DNA of 55,588 nucleotides from NCBI GenBank assembly GCA_913020145.1, contig CAJWAI010000005.1, forward strand, positions 1-55,588, in the 5' to 3' direction. Under the pieces are notes generated by a model. It was not told the DNA's origin, ran no database searches, and saw only the letters and a program-made list of their open reading frames with translations. Within the stretch, counting starts at the first letter, position 1. Each line of letters begins with the position of its first letter. Source of the stretch: an uncultured Gammaproteobacteria bacterium (lineage in GTDB: Bacteria > Pseudomonadota > Gammaproteobacteria > Magnimaribacterales > TMED112). This document shows positions 17,094-26,670 of the stretch, in pieces. The position numbers and the translations under genes are program-made.

Positions 17094-18260
17094 TTAATCA
17101 TTACCCCTAAAAATAAAATCCCAAGACATTTTAGCTGAATTATGCCAAGAAAAATTTTTAGCCCTTGAGAACGATGCATTACAATGATCAATTAATTTAT
17201 CTAAATTATTTAGCTCCTTTAAAATTTTATCTGCTGCAGTTTCTATTTCTTGAATATCTATATACAAATCATGCTCTCCAATAATTTCAGGTATGCAAGA
17301 GGTTTTAGTAGCAAATATAGGTAGTCCTGAAGCCATACCTTCAACAAGAATCATGCCAAATGTTTCTAATGAAGAAACAAACAAATATAAATCAGTTTGA
17401 TCATGTAAGACTGAAATTAATTCTTTTTTATTTAAATCTTCATAAAGTTTAATTTCATCTTTTAAAGATAAGTCTTCAACACACTTTAAAATCTTAGTTT
17501 TAAATGGTCCTTTAGAGATGACTAGATTTAAATTAAAGGCCAAACCTTTATCTTTCAGTTTCCTGAATACCTTAAGAAGTGGAATATGATTCTTATACTT
17601 AAAAGCACTAGCAACATAGGTAAAACTAAGACATTCTTTTTGTTTAATTTTCTTTTGAAGCAGTCCTATTTTTTTTTCTAATTTAGATTGATCAATAAAA
17701 AAATCATCATCAATTCCATGATTAATAACCAGGTAATCTTTTCTTGAAGCTTTCTGCTCATAAATAACTTCCATAGAGTTAATGCTGTGGAAAATATGCT
17801 TTGAAGATTTTGATGAAGAAAGCTTTAAAGATTCTTTTAAAACTTTATTCTTTAATCTTTCAGAAAGGCTTGAGCTGAATAAACTAGATTTTGCAAAAGG
17901 TAAGATATTTTGAAAAATAATAGTTGAATTAGGGTGTCTAAAAAAAAGTAGGCCTCCTGGGCAAAAAACAATATCTGGCTTACTTTTAAAACATATAAAC
18001 CTAAAAAATAATATTTTCCAAATAAATTTCATTGGAAAAGGAAGATTAAATAGAAAGCTAGATTTATATATAAAATAATTATTTTTTGGTAAATCTGCAA
18101 GATATCTTTTATCTACCCAAATGGTGTAAATAATATTATCTGATGGAGCTCTAGCTAAGAGATTATTGAGATGGGTTATGCCTCCACCAGAGCCAATATT
18201 GCTTGCGTCTACATAGACAGAAATATTTTTTTTATTTCTTTTTTCTAGTAAGCTGCGCAT
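17094..18260 (-). CDS. Family 4 glycosyltransferase
   Basis: About 388 aa GT-B enzyme. SGGGITHLNNLL near the N-terminus forms the acceptor-side glycine loop. CLSFTYVASAFKYKNH begins the C-terminal domain, and SSLETFGMILVEGMASGLP is the ExxGxxxxE donor-binding motif. The ORF track starts at 18278, but the ATG at 18260 has a strong GGAGAGGGG site five bases upstream and is preferred. It then overlaps the polymerase gene by 16 bases. It adds one sugar of the repeat unit; donor and acceptor are unknown. Confidence 0.85.
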   Translation of the reverse strand: MRSLLEKRNKKNISVYVDASNIGSGGGITHLNNLLARAPSDNIIYTIWVDKRYLADLPKNNYFIYKSSFLFNLPFPMKFIWKILFFRFICFKSKPDIVFCPGGLLFFRHPNSTIIFQNILPFAKSSLFSSSLSERLKNKVLKESLKLSSSKSSKHIFHSINSMEVIYEQKASRKDYLVINHGIDDDFFIDQSKLEKKIGLLQKKIKQKECLSFTYVASAFKYKNHIPLLKVFRKLKDKGLAFNLNLVISKGPFKTKILKCVEDLSLKDEIKLYEDLNKKELISVLHDQTDLYLFVSSLETFGMILVEGMASGLPIFATKTSCIPEIIGEHDLYIDIQEIETAADKILKELNNLDKLIDHCNASFSRAKNFSWHNSAKMSWDFIFRGND

Positions 18261-19222
18261 AAGAACCCCTCTCCACAAACAAATATCTTGTATACAAAAT
18301 CTAGATTTTTAATAAAAAGGTACAGGAATAATATCGACAAGACAAAAACTTGATTCTTATCTCTATGGTCTAGAAAGAGCATTGTAAATATAAATTGCAT
18401 CATGATTATTCTATCTGTCCCAAGAACAAAGCATGCAATTAAGAAAAATACAAAGCAGGAGCTTGCAAAAAACTTATCTCTCATAAAGATTAAACTTATT
18501 GAGCCCAAAGCAATGGGCTTGGCCAAACTTAAAAGGTCATAAGATGTATATGCGATAAATTTTTCGTAAATAAGATCGTATGTAAATATGGAAAAAATAT
18601 ATATAAAGGCAGCAATCAAAATAAAAGCAATAAAATTTCCTAATTTGAAAATATTAAGTAAAAGGCTGTTTCTGGTAACAGCATGAATGCCTAATAAGAC
18701 TAGGACAAAAAGAGATTGCGCATGAAAAAAGGATGCCAATAAAATAATTAAAGCTCTTGTAAAAAAAGTTTTATAAAAAAATGCTATTAATATCAATATA
18801 GCTGCAAATTTAAGTCTTTCTGCAGCAAAAAATAATACGAACATATAAAAACTTAATAGCATTCCAACAAAGAACCATGTTGGGTATTTAAATTTTCTTA
18901 ATATCTTGAATAAAAGGACAGCTAGTGAAGCATTTGCTAATGAAATTAGTAAGTTCTTGCTTATAAAATTGGAGGACAGCCATATTATTAATGAATAACC
19001 AGGATCAGCTGAACCAATAGATGTAAGTTGTAGAATATATGTATCAAGCAAAGAAAGGCCTTTAGACAACTCATAAAATTCAATGTAGTGAAATTGATCG
19101 CCAGACACATAGAATTGTGCAATGTAAATGGATAATAAAAAGGTAAAAAGAAAAAAACTTAATGCATAAATAGTATTTTTATTAACAAATATGGTTTTTA
19201 AGTATCCTTTTTTTTCAGTCAT
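18245..19222 (-). CDS. EpsG/Wzy-like polysaccharide polymerase, integral membrane
   Basis: 325 aa, strongly hydrophobic, about ten membrane segments. The periplasmic-facing stretch with SGDQFHYIEFYELS, then SADPGYSLIIWL and an AAERLKFA segment, resembles the EpsG family of O-antigen/exopolysaccharide polymerases. It would join lipid-linked repeat units in the periplasm. Its ATG overlaps the wzx stop by one base (TAATG). Sequence conservation in these polymerases is low, so the call rests on topology, the EpsG-like pattern and its position between wzx and a transferase. Confidence 0.72.
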   Translation of the reverse strand: MTEKKGYLKTIFVNKNTIYALSFFLFTFLLSIYIAQFYVSGDQFHYIEFYELSKGLSLLDTYILQLTSIGSADPGYSLIIWLSSNFISKNLLISLANASLAVLLFKILRKFKYPTWFFVGMLLSFYMFVLFFAAERLKFAAILILIAFFYKTFFTRALIILLASFFHAQSLFVLVLLGIHAVTRNSLLLNIFKLGNFIAFILIAAFIYIFSIFTYDLIYEKFIAYTSYDLLSLAKPIALGSISLIFMRDKFFASSCFVFFLIACFVLGTDRIIMMQFIFTMLFLDHRDKNQVFVLSILFLYLFIKNLDFVYKIFVCGEGFLCAAY

Positions 19223-20430
19223 TAAATTTGTTTAATTTTATCTTTTTTAAAAAACCTTCTAATCAGAAGAGAGAATAATAAAAACTCTATAAGCAAAACA
19301 GCTACGCTTAAACCTAACTCTTCAAATAATAATATAGAAATAGGAATAAGAAATGAAGAAATTAGTAAAAGGAGGATATTGTACTTAGTAATTAACCATT
19401 CTAATTTTTTCGGAATGAAATACGAGCCAACCAAGAAGTTGTAAGACCATATAAAAGGAATAGAAATAATTAATACGTTAAATACTGGAATTGATTCAGC
19501 ATATTTTTCTCCTAGTAGAAAGGTTATTAAAAATGATGAGAATCCAAGAAGAACAAGAACAATTATAGCCCCCGTAATAAAAATTATAGAGAACAACCTA
19601 ATCTGGCTTTTCCTAGTTTCATCTACTATCTTTGTAAATATTGTTATTGCTATCCTAGTGAGAGGAGAGAATAGTCCTCTAAGTCCTTTAAACAATTTAT
19701 CTGCATTACCAAAGATAGCTACTGTTCTAAAATCAGAGAGAGATCCTAGAATAATCACAGGAAGCATCATAGTCGAGATACCAGAAATTTGGTAATAAAA
19801 TAAGCCACTTAATTTTTTAATCATTCGCATATAATTAGTTTTTATCAAAAATAAATATGTGTATTTAATCCTTAGATACAAAGAACTAAATAATGCAATT
19901 AAAAGATTGTTTATAGCTAAGAAATAGATATAAAAAGATCCTTTATTATCATCTACAACATATAAAAAAATAAAAGTTAAAAAAATTGTTCTAAAAAATA
20001 TTTCAATAGAAATAATAGGAGTAATATTTTTTTCGACTAAAAATACCCAAGATGGATTTAATGAGATTGAAGCACTCAAAATAGCTGACATAAAGAAAAT
20101 TCTTTCGGGGAAAAAGCCCAAATGAACAAAGATATAGCCAAAAACTAATACAAGAAAAATATTAATAATCTTGATGAAATTATATTTGCCAACGATTTTT
20201 TTATCTCTATTAGATGATGATGCGATCTTATTTGTTCCATGAAATTCTATTCCCATATTCAGAAAAAGCAGTAAAAACCCAGCGATAGCCTGAATAAATA
20301 TTATTTCTCCCCACAGATCTAGACTTAGTCTTTGTGACATCAATATTATTGTGAAATAGGGGAAAAATACTGTATTAAAAAGATGCTGAATAAGAGAAGA
20401 ACTTATATATTTTGTATAAAAATGATTCAT
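19222..20430 (-). CDS. wzx: Wzx-type lipid-linked oligosaccharide flippase
   Basis: 402 aa with about twelve predicted membrane segments in the polysaccharide-biosynthesis (MATE/MVF-like) arrangement. The N-terminal pattern, an amphipathic start then LDLWGEIIFIQAIAGFLLLFLNMGI, and a mid-protein segment AIFGNADKLFKGLRGLFSP fit Wzx proteins. It moves undecaprenyl-linked repeat units across the inner membrane. It overlaps the nucleotidyltransferase upstream by 4 bases and the polymerase downstream by 1. Confidence 0.82.
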   Translation of the reverse strand: MNHFYTKYISSSLIQHLFNTVFFPYFTIILMSQRLSLDLWGEIIFIQAIAGFLLLFLNMGIEFHGTNKIASSSNRDKKIVGKYNFIKIINIFLVLVFGYIFVHLGFFPERIFFMSAILSASISLNPSWVFLVEKNITPIISIEIFFRTIFLTFIFLYVVDDNKGSFYIYFLAINNLLIALFSSLYLRIKYTYLFLIKTNYMRMIKKLSGLFYYQISGISTMMLPVIILGSLSDFRTVAIFGNADKLFKGLRGLFSPLTRIAITIFTKIVDETRKSQIRLFSIIFITGAIIVLVLLGFSSFLITFLLGEKYAESIPVFNVLIISIPFIWSYNFLVGSYFIPKKLEWLITKYNILLLLISSFLIPISILLFEELGLSVAVLLIEFLLFSLLIRRFFKKDKIKQI

Positions 20431-21356
20431 ATCTGATTATTCAAATAAATTTTTTTGAACTCTGATTTACTCATTTTACTTAGCTTTTTTTGGGCATATA
20501 TTGCAGAATCATTTGTATTTATATCATAGATATAATCGTCATTTGATATTGGTAAAGGGCAAATTCTTTTATTGGCATAAGAAAGAAATGGTATGAAATG
20601 TACAAAATCTATTTCATTAGATTCTTTTGATTGTAATATTTTTTGCGTATCAATAAATTCGGCTAGTTCTGAAAATAAAGAGTATCTAAATATGAAAAGG
20701 GAGCAGTCTTGTTCAGCCCAACCTCTAAAGTTTTTTCCTTCATTTTTATGTGCAATTTCGTTTATTTTCCCTTTTCTATTCCTTAAAAAAGCTACATATG
20801 GATTAAGTTTATATCTTGTAGGGAATGTTAGAGAATTTTCTAGTAAATTATGGATATCTATACTTAGCTCAACATCAGATTTTGGTATCAAAACTAAGTC
20901 TCCCCAAAACATTAATATATCTAAGTCCTTATTAAGAAATTCCTTTACGCTTAATAAGCAATTAGCAGTACCTTTGATTTGATTTTCACTCAACGTGATA
21001 AATTCAACATTGGTGTTTTTTTGCATTTTGTTAAAAAAAGGTAAGTCTTCCTCCCGTACAATCACGAATACCTTAGAAACATTCTGAGGTAGCATGTTTA
21101 TTAAATTTAAAGTATTTGACAGTATGGATCGATTTCCAGATGGATATTTGAATTCATATAAAGTTTTTGGATAGTCGATATTCATTCTTGAGCCTTTTCC
21201 AGCTGCCATTATTACAGCTTGATATTCCTTTTGTTCTATAAATAAATTAGCAGATTGTTTATAAACAGCTTGTTTAAATTTATGAGAGCAAAAATTTTTA
21301 TTAGCAAAATCTTTAAAAGGATCTTGTAACTCTAGAAATAGATCTTTTTTACTCAC
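20427..21356 (-). CDS. GlmU/MobA-like nucleotidyltransferase (GT-A fold)
   Basis: 309 aa. A leader of about 45 residues is followed by AVIMAAGKGSRM and YPKTLYEF, the nucleotide-binding GxGxR and PK motifs. MFWGDLVL is the metal-binding GD, and a FIPFLSYANKRICPLP tail follows. The family couples an NTP to a sugar-phosphate or other phosphate ester. No left-handed beta-helix acetyltransferase domain is present. It overlaps the CofD-like gene by 8 bases and wzx by 4. CofC, the partner of CofD in coenzyme F420 synthesis, has the same GT-A fold, so the pairing suggests activation of a small phosphorylated molecule. Substrate unknown. Confidence 0.78.
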   Translation of the reverse strand: MSKKDLFLELQDPFKDFANKNFCSHKFKQAVYKQSANLFIEQKEYQAVIMAAGKGSRMNIDYPKTLYEFKYPSGNRSILSNTLNLINMLPQNVSKVFVIVREEDLPFFNKMQKNTNVEFITLSENQIKGTANCLLSVKEFLNKDLDILMFWGDLVLIPKSDVELSIDIHNLLENSLTFPTRYKLNPYVAFLRNRKGKINEIAHKNEGKNFRGWAEQDCSLFIFRYSLFSELAEFIDTQKILQSKESNEIDFVHFIPFLSYANKRICPLPISNDDYIYDINTNDSAIYAQKKLSKMSKSEFKKIYLNNQI

Positions 21357-22590
21357 TACTTAATATTTTGAGAATACATTTTTTTAATTTATTGCCATCA
21401 TGTTGAAATTTTTTCTCAGGATGAGCTAAATCACTTTCAATTATTTTTACCCAAGGAAATTCTTTATTTAATTCTGCTCCGCTGTAATCTATTGAATAAT
21501 CTTTATCTTCATGGGAGATATCATGACTAGAGACAACTAGATGAGTAATAATTTTTTCTGGATTTATCTCATTTTCTTTAAAATTTTTAAGGGTATGTTT
21601 TAATAAATCTCTTATGAGCTGATTAGCTGAAAAAAAGTTTTGAGTTTCTTTTTTCAAATTCGCTACCATTATTTTAGGACATTCTTTGTTAGAAATTGCT
21701 TTTGCCGCACCTTTTAGTGAAAGACTAGGTAATAAACTAGAAAATGGTGTTCCTGCTCCATAAACAATGCAATCAGCAGTGCTTATAGAATCTTTTGCAT
21801 CGTCTGAAAAATCTTCTAGATATTGGATAGAGTCTAAATGTTTTATTTTCTCTGCTTTTTCTAGAGAACAAATTTCCCTTATTTGTTCCGCTGTAAGGCT
21901 TTCAGGAATCTGAAATATATCTTCAATAAAATCTGTGGTTCTTGATAGAACTATTGAAGCTTCATTAGGCAAAAATATCCCTTGTTTAAGTACTCCACAT
22001 AAATAAGCTGGGGCTTCAGAAGATTGAATAATTCTTACATTACTGAAATCCACGCTAACTATTCGGCTAAATTCTAAAATTGCTGATTTGAAATTAAAAT
22101 TTTTGTCTATAATTTGACTTGCAAATATAATATTACCGATTTTGAAATCACTAAAATCAATTTCTTTATTATCTCTTCCATCGAAATGATTACATAAGTT
22201 CGATAAGCATGATCTAATTGAATTTTCGATATCTCTATCTATCTGATCATGCTCCTCAAGTATAAAAAGTCTTTCTCCATTTAAAAAAGATTGGATTTTA
22301 TCCATTAATTTTTCTTGTTCCTTCTTTGAGTTTGTAGAGGGAAATCTTTTTTCAAATAAATCAACAATTTCATTATTTGAAGAAAGTGAAAGTATTACTT
22401 TAAGAAAATCACTAATGCCATGTGTAGGTTTTGAGAATAAGTATCTTATCTTGCCAGTTGATGCCCCATCATCTAGACCATTAACAATTACACTTAAATT
22501 AAGATTCTTTTTTTCAATATCATGAATAAGAGAATTTAAGAGATTCTTATTCCCTCTTCCACCAGAAAACAAGACAATATTTTTAGACAT
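21349..22590 (-). CDS. CofD/YvcK-superfamily protein in a glycan locus
   Basis: 413 aa. NIVLFSGGRGNKNLL is the N-terminal Rossmann glycine loop, GLDDGASTGKIRYLF (about 40-53) matches the DDGxSxGxLR motif of CofD/YvcK proteins, and THGISDFLKV is the following conserved turn. IVYGAGTPFSSLLPSL near residue 270 is the C-terminal signature. CofD transfers a phospholactyl or enolpyruvyl-phosphate group from a GDP-activated donor to a flavin precursor; YvcK binds UDP-sugars. Neither role explains a place between a GT2 and a nucleotidyltransferase. Transfer of a phospho-acid to a sugar is an inference. It overlaps both neighbours by 8 bases. Confidence 0.75.
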   Translation of the reverse strand: MSKNIVLFSGGRGNKNLLNSLIHDIEKKNLNLSVIVNGLDDGASTGKIRYLFSKPTHGISDFLKVILSLSSNNEIVDLFEKRFPSTNSKKEQEKLMDKIQSFLNGERLFILEEHDQIDRDIENSIRSCLSNLCNHFDGRDNKEIDFSDFKIGNIIFASQIIDKNFNFKSAILEFSRIVSVDFSNVRIIQSSEAPAYLCGVLKQGIFLPNEASIVLSRTTDFIEDIFQIPESLTAEQIREICSLEKAEKIKHLDSIQYLEDFSDDAKDSISTADCIVYGAGTPFSSLLPSLSLKGAAKAISNKECPKIMVANLKKETQNFFSANQLIRDLLKHTLKNFKENEINPEKIITHLVVSSHDISHEDKDYSIDYSGAELNKEFPWVKIIESDLAHPEKKFQHDGNKLKKCILKILSSE

Positions 22591-23485
22591 TATTTTTTAA
22601 TCCTAGACTTCTAATTTTATCAAATAATATAGAAATCATTACGATAATCGGAGGATACAGTCTAGCATCATTATAAAGATCTATGGGTCTTCTCTTATCT
22701 AGGGAATATTTTTTAAAATCTCTTATGCCTTCATATAGTCCTGAGAAAAAATGCCAAGGAGAAAGCGCCAACAATGATTTAATGAAGTTATAGAGTAAAT
22801 GAATAATTGTTTCTTTAATTGCTGGAAAAAATGGATAAAACTTCCAAATAAGCCATAACCCATTTCTAGTATAATAATAGTAAAACTTACTTGATAATCT
22901 TTTTTTTGGGGATTCTCTATGAAACGCAACTATGTCAGAAAAATGTTCAATAGTATAGTTGGCATCGATTGTTCTTAGGCTTAAATCAGCTTCACTAGTA
23001 TAAATAAAATATTCTGCTGGCCTCATGCCAATTTTTTCAATAACAGAACTTCTTATTGCTGCAGCACAACCAGTAAAATGATTTTTTAATGGCCAATTTT
23101 TTGGCTCGTTTATTATAGAATTATTATGAGGATTGACGATTCTTGGATCTAAGATTCCTAATTTAGAATTTTTATTAAACTCAACTGATACTCTTTCTAA
23201 TACATCATTACTTAATGAAGCATCACTATCTAAATAAAAAAATATATCTCCAATAGAATTTTCCATTCCTAGATTAAAACCACCTTCACACCCTAGGTTT
23301 TTGTCTGACTTTATTAATTTTACGTAAGGATATTTATTTTCTATCATCTCTAATGATCCATCAGTCGATCCATTATCAACAACTACAATTTCATAATTTT
23401 TATATATCTGTGTTTGAAGAGAAGATAAGGTTTCATTCATATCATCAAGTCGGTTCCAATTAACAATTATTACTGATATGAGCAT
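22583..23485 (-). CDS. Family 2 glycosyltransferase (rhamnosyltransferase-like)
   Basis: 300 aa GT-A enzyme. SVIIVNWNRLDDMNETL and VVVDNGSTDGSLEMI are the UDP-binding start of GT2, FFYLDSDASL provides the DxD, and the MRPAEYFIYTSEADLSLR region fits the WbbL-like group. A hydrophobic patch near the C-terminus may attach it to the inner membrane. One base separates it from the NTase-fold gene upstream and it overlaps the CofD-like gene by 8. It probably adds one repeat-unit sugar, or glycosylates whatever the cassette makes. Confidence 0.85.
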   Translation of the reverse strand: MLISVIIVNWNRLDDMNETLSSLQTQIYKNYEIVVVDNGSTDGSLEMIENKYPYVKLIKSDKNLGCEGGFNLGMENSIGDIFFYLDSDASLSNDVLERVSVEFNKNSKLGILDPRIVNPHNNSIINEPKNWPLKNHFTGCAAAIRSSVIEKIGMRPAEYFIYTSEADLSLRTIDANYTIEHFSDIVAFHRESPKKRLSSKFYYYYTRNGLWLIWKFYPFFPAIKETIIHLLYNFIKSLLALSPWHFFSGLYEGIRDFKKYSLDKRRPIDLYNDARLYPPIIVMISILFDKIRSLGLKNNV

Positions 23486-23486
23486 C

Positions 23487-24575
23487 TTAATATGATAATT
23501 TATTGCCCTTTTTGTGCCAATTTTTTGAATTAGGGTTTGTGCTTAAAAAGAAATTGATTAATTTTTCTTCATCAAGTGCTGATTGCTGTTTAGTTATATG
23601 ATTTGCTTCTGCATTGGCTAAGTCATAAAAAATTTTAAACTCAGCATGATCTTCTGAAACTAATGATTTGCATAAAAATAATTGGCCTAATTCAATATGG
23701 ATCATAGTCGTCTTGTCTATATTAGTCATGAAGCTGAAAATATACTTAATTATATTCCTTAAACTATTTTTATAAGCCCTTGAGAAATCTTCTAACGATT
23801 TATTTCTAGTAGTATAGAATTTACATAAAAGCATTTCAGCAACTTCTAAATGAGCTTTTGTAGCTTGTACCCAAAATTTATCTATCTTATTTCTAGAAAT
23901 AGGCTCAAAAACTGGCTGCAATTTAAAACTTGTTGCTTTTTTTACAAATTTACAAAGATGTTTTTTATCTGGAAAGGTATTTAGAAATAATTCTAATCTT
24001 TTGGAATAAAGTGGGTCGTAAAGTCCTCTATCTATAAGCATGGCAGTTGACCAACCTAAAATTGATTTTGATATTTGCTGATAAGACCAGAATAAATCTA
24101 TATCAGATAAATACGAACTCTTGGGCCGAGCTTGAAGCAGGGACACAGGAAATAATAATAAAGGCCTTATGGCTTCAAACATAGGCATTCTAGTTTTATC
24201 CATATGAGGCATTAAATCTAGAATTTTTTCATTTCCAAAAATCTTTTTTGAAGCATATTTCAGGTCATAACTGTACATTGTAAAAGCCATATTTCTCAAT
24301 TGTCGCTTGTTATATATTGTTATATCTACTTGTCTTATTGATAATTTATTTTCTAGTTCATTCCTTAAAGCATTAATAGCATTTTCTTTATAAGATTTGC
24401 TTGTAACAATTACCAAATCATAGTCATTAATTACATGAACATTTCCTTCATGAACCATAATTGAACCTTCGTCTCTGCCAAATCCTCCTACTAGAAAAAT
24501 TGCTTCTAACGAATCTATTTCAGACGTAAGATATCTGACTATTTCATTGATATCAGAATTTATTTTATCTTTCAT
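23487..24575 (-). CDS. Pol-beta-superfamily nucleotidyltransferase-fold protein, unknown substrate
   Basis: 362 aa. The N-terminal domain has the complete minimal NTase signature: VGGFGRDEGS (residues 29-38), NDYDLVIV (Asp51 and Asp53) and VDITIY (Asp84), which supply the three metal ligands. The remaining 250 residues are helical with no family I can name. Such enzymes transfer nucleotidyl groups to proteins, RNA or small molecules. It overlaps the NPP-type phosphodiesterase gene by 11 bases and sits one base before the GT2 gene. The locus suggests a small-molecule or glycan acceptor, but this is inference. Confidence 0.65.
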   Translation of the reverse strand: MKDKINSDINEIVRYLTSEIDSLEAIFLVGGFGRDEGSIMVHEGNVHVINDYDLVIVTSKSYKENAINALRNELENKLSIRQVDITIYNKRQLRNMAFTMYSYDLKYASKKIFGNEKILDLMPHMDKTRMPMFEAIRPLLLFPVSLLQARPKSSYLSDIDLFWSYQQISKSILGWSTAMLIDRGLYDPLYSKRLELFLNTFPDKKHLCKFVKKATSFKLQPVFEPISRNKIDKFWVQATKAHLEVAEMLLCKFYTTRNKSLEDFSRAYKNSLRNIIKYIFSFMTNIDKTTMIHIELGQLFLCKSLVSEDHAEFKIFYDLANAEANHITKQQSALDEEKLINFFLSTNPNSKNWHKKGNKLSY

Positions 24576-25797
24576 TGCTTATAGGATCTGATACATCATA
24601 TAAATGCTTAGAAATAATACTATGCACGTGAGTTAAAGGTAATGGGCCCTCTTGCATACTGGTAGCTGTATTTTTTGATAAGGTTATGCAAAAACCATAG
24701 GTGCTCTCTTCAAAAGTTTTATATCCGTGCATTCCCCTGATATCTGATTTTAAATTAAAGAAGTCTGGACTAATAATGGTTCCTGGATTACAGATAAAAA
24801 CTAAATCTCCATATTTCCTACTTTTAGGAATATCATTATTTTCAAAATCCTCAAGTAGAATAGATTTACCAAACTTGTTAAATTGATTATCAATAATTTT
24901 CGATAAGGTTTTTGCATTTTGCTCTTGATTTTCATTAAACCAAAATCTAGCAATAGTTGAATCTAAAAAATAATTAAAGTTTGCTAATGAATTATTGTCT
25001 TTTTTTATTTTAATTAAGCTTTTCTCTAAATTTATTTTGTTAGTAACATCTGTCATCCCGTGATCACCACACAACACTAATACACAATCTTCATCTATCT
25101 CTTGGGCTGCATTTATAAAATCAATAATTAACTTATCAATGTATTTTAAAGAGGATCTTGCGATATCACTATTTGGACCATACTGATGGCCTATAGAATC
25201 CATTCTTGACACATATATTGGATAAAATTGAAAATTTGTATTTTTAAGATTATCTAAAACTAAATTTAGTCTATATTTATCATCTCCTTTTAGTGGTGAA
25301 GACATATCAGTAGTAGCATCTTTAAATACGCCTTGTGCTTTCTTATAAATTGAATCATCTGAGTTTTCTATTAAATTATTAACTCCATCTTCAGTTAAAG
25401 ATAGATTTGATAAATCATTAAACGGTATATTAAATGGGTAAAAGGTTGCTTCTCTATTTTTAAATATTTCCCAAAAAATTCTTCTTATAATCTTTTTAAA
25501 AATTTGAAGTCTAAATATACTTTCAAGTGCAGAGAAAAAAATTAAAGAATTTTTATAGTCTTTATAAGGTGAATTTATTGGATCATATGCAATAGCAGTG
25601 AAGTATCCTGTTTCTTTAGATGATTTGCCAGTTAATATCTCTGTTCTTTCACAAAACCCAAAGCTAGGTCTTAGAGAACTAATATATTCTGATTTTTTTG
25701 ATAGCTTAAAGATATTTGGAGTATCATTTTTATTTATATAGTCGCCTCTAAAGGCGTCAAGGAGTATAAGAATTACGTTTTTATTATAATTCTTCAT
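24565..25797 (-). CDS. NPP-type phosphodiesterase of the alkaline phosphatase superfamily
   Basis: 410 aa without a signal peptide. Metal ligands are all recognisable: LLDAFRGDY (Asp14), SRMDSIGHQYGP (Asp and His), CGDHGMTDV (Asp-His) and GMHGY. The PSFGFCERTEILTG segment presumably carries the Ser/Thr nucleophile. This is the nucleotide pyrophosphatase/phosphodiesterase pattern, so it could hydrolyse or transfer a phosphodiester-linked group in the cytoplasm. It is the first gene after wzz and overlaps the NTase-fold gene by 11 bases. The paralogue at 10730-12019 has lost these motifs. Confidence 0.78.
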   Translation of the reverse strand: MKNYNKNVILILLDAFRGDYINKNDTPNIFKLSKKSEYISSLRPSFGFCERTEILTGKSSKETGYFTAIAYDPINSPYKDYKNSLIFFSALESIFRLQIFKKIIRRIFWEIFKNREATFYPFNIPFNDLSNLSLTEDGVNNLIENSDDSIYKKAQGVFKDATTDMSSPLKGDDKYRLNLVLDNLKNTNFQFYPIYVSRMDSIGHQYGPNSDIARSSLKYIDKLIIDFINAAQEIDEDCVLVLCGDHGMTDVTNKINLEKSLIKIKKDNNSLANFNYFLDSTIARFWFNENQEQNAKTLSKIIDNQFNKFGKSILLEDFENNDIPKSRKYGDLVFICNPGTIISPDFFNLKSDIRGMHGYKTFEESTYGFCITLSKNTATSMQEGPLPLTHVHSIISKHLYDVSDPISNER

Positions 25798-25813
25798 TAG
25801 ATCTAATCTCCGA

Positions 25814-26659
25814 TTATTCTCTAGTATTTTGATTCAAAAAATTAAATCTAATTATTGGAATTAAAGCACCAAATACTAAACCTAATATTGCTCCAACAAT
25901 TAAAAATATTACTCTATTAGGTGAGTGTCTTTCTTCTGGAACAAACGGATCTTCAATGCTTTCTAATACATATTCTTCTCTAACATTCGCTAACATCTCT
26001 GAATTTAGATTCTTTTCTAATAGATAGCTTATTGAGGTCTTGATGGAAGTATTTCTTGCAACTTCATATTCTGATTCAAAATACTCTCTAGATTTTTCTA
26101 GTTCAATTAATTTATTTTCTCTGAATACATTATTTACTTCATCAATAATCAATTGAAGAAAATCTCTCGAAAACTCGGGAGAGCCATGCTTGAATGAAAG
26201 AAAGATTAAACCTGTATTTTTGTTAATTGTGGCTGACAAATCTTTTATATAAATTTTTTCATGTACTTCTATATAACTTGAGTCACTATCCAATGTATTA
26301 TTAATTAAATTTTCAGATATTCCATCAAATGAAAGCAAATGGTTCAAAAAAGTTTTTGATTTTATTGTCTCAATAACAATATTATCTAAATTTGTTGCTC
26401 CGCTTTTAAGATTTAATCCTGCTGACTCCGCTAATCCTCCAAAACTTGGAATATCAATAGATGGAATACTGGCATTTGATTGTTCTTGCTCAGCAATATT
26501 TAGAACTGAGTAGGACATAAACTTTGTTGGCACTAAATAACTTATAGAAAGTGATGACACTGAAAATAGAAGAATAAAAATCAAAATTAAATTTCTTGAT
26601 TTCCATAAGTTTTTGATCTGTTCAGTCAGATCAATATAGTCATCTCGTGTTTCATTCAT
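25814..26659 (-). CDS. wzz: Wzz-family chain-length determinant
   Basis: 281 aa with the family layout: cytoplasmic N-terminus (DDYIDLTEQIKNLWKSRN), TM1 about 24-45, a long periplasmic helical domain, and TM2 about 250-270 (IFLIVGAILGLVFGALIP) followed by a short tail. No C-terminal tyrosine-kinase domain is attached, so this is Wzz rather than Wzc. It sets the length of the Wzy-made polymer. The start codon lies 11 bases after the CCA end of tRNA-Leu and has no Shine-Dalgarno sequence. Confidence 0.85.
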   Translation of the reverse strand: MNETRDDYIDLTEQIKNLWKSRNLILIFILLFSVSSLSISYLVPTKFMSYSVLNIAEQEQSNASIPSIDIPSFGGLAESAGLNLKSGATNLDNIVIETIKSKTFLNHLLSFDGISENLINNTLDSDSSYIEVHEKIYIKDLSATINKNTGLIFLSFKHGSPEFSRDFLQLIIDEVNNVFRENKLIELEKSREYFESEYEVARNTSIKTSISYLLEKNLNSEMLANVREEYVLESIEDPFVPEERHSPNRVIFLIVGAILGLVFGALIPIIRFNFLNQNTRE

Positions 26660-26670
26660 AATACAAATAT

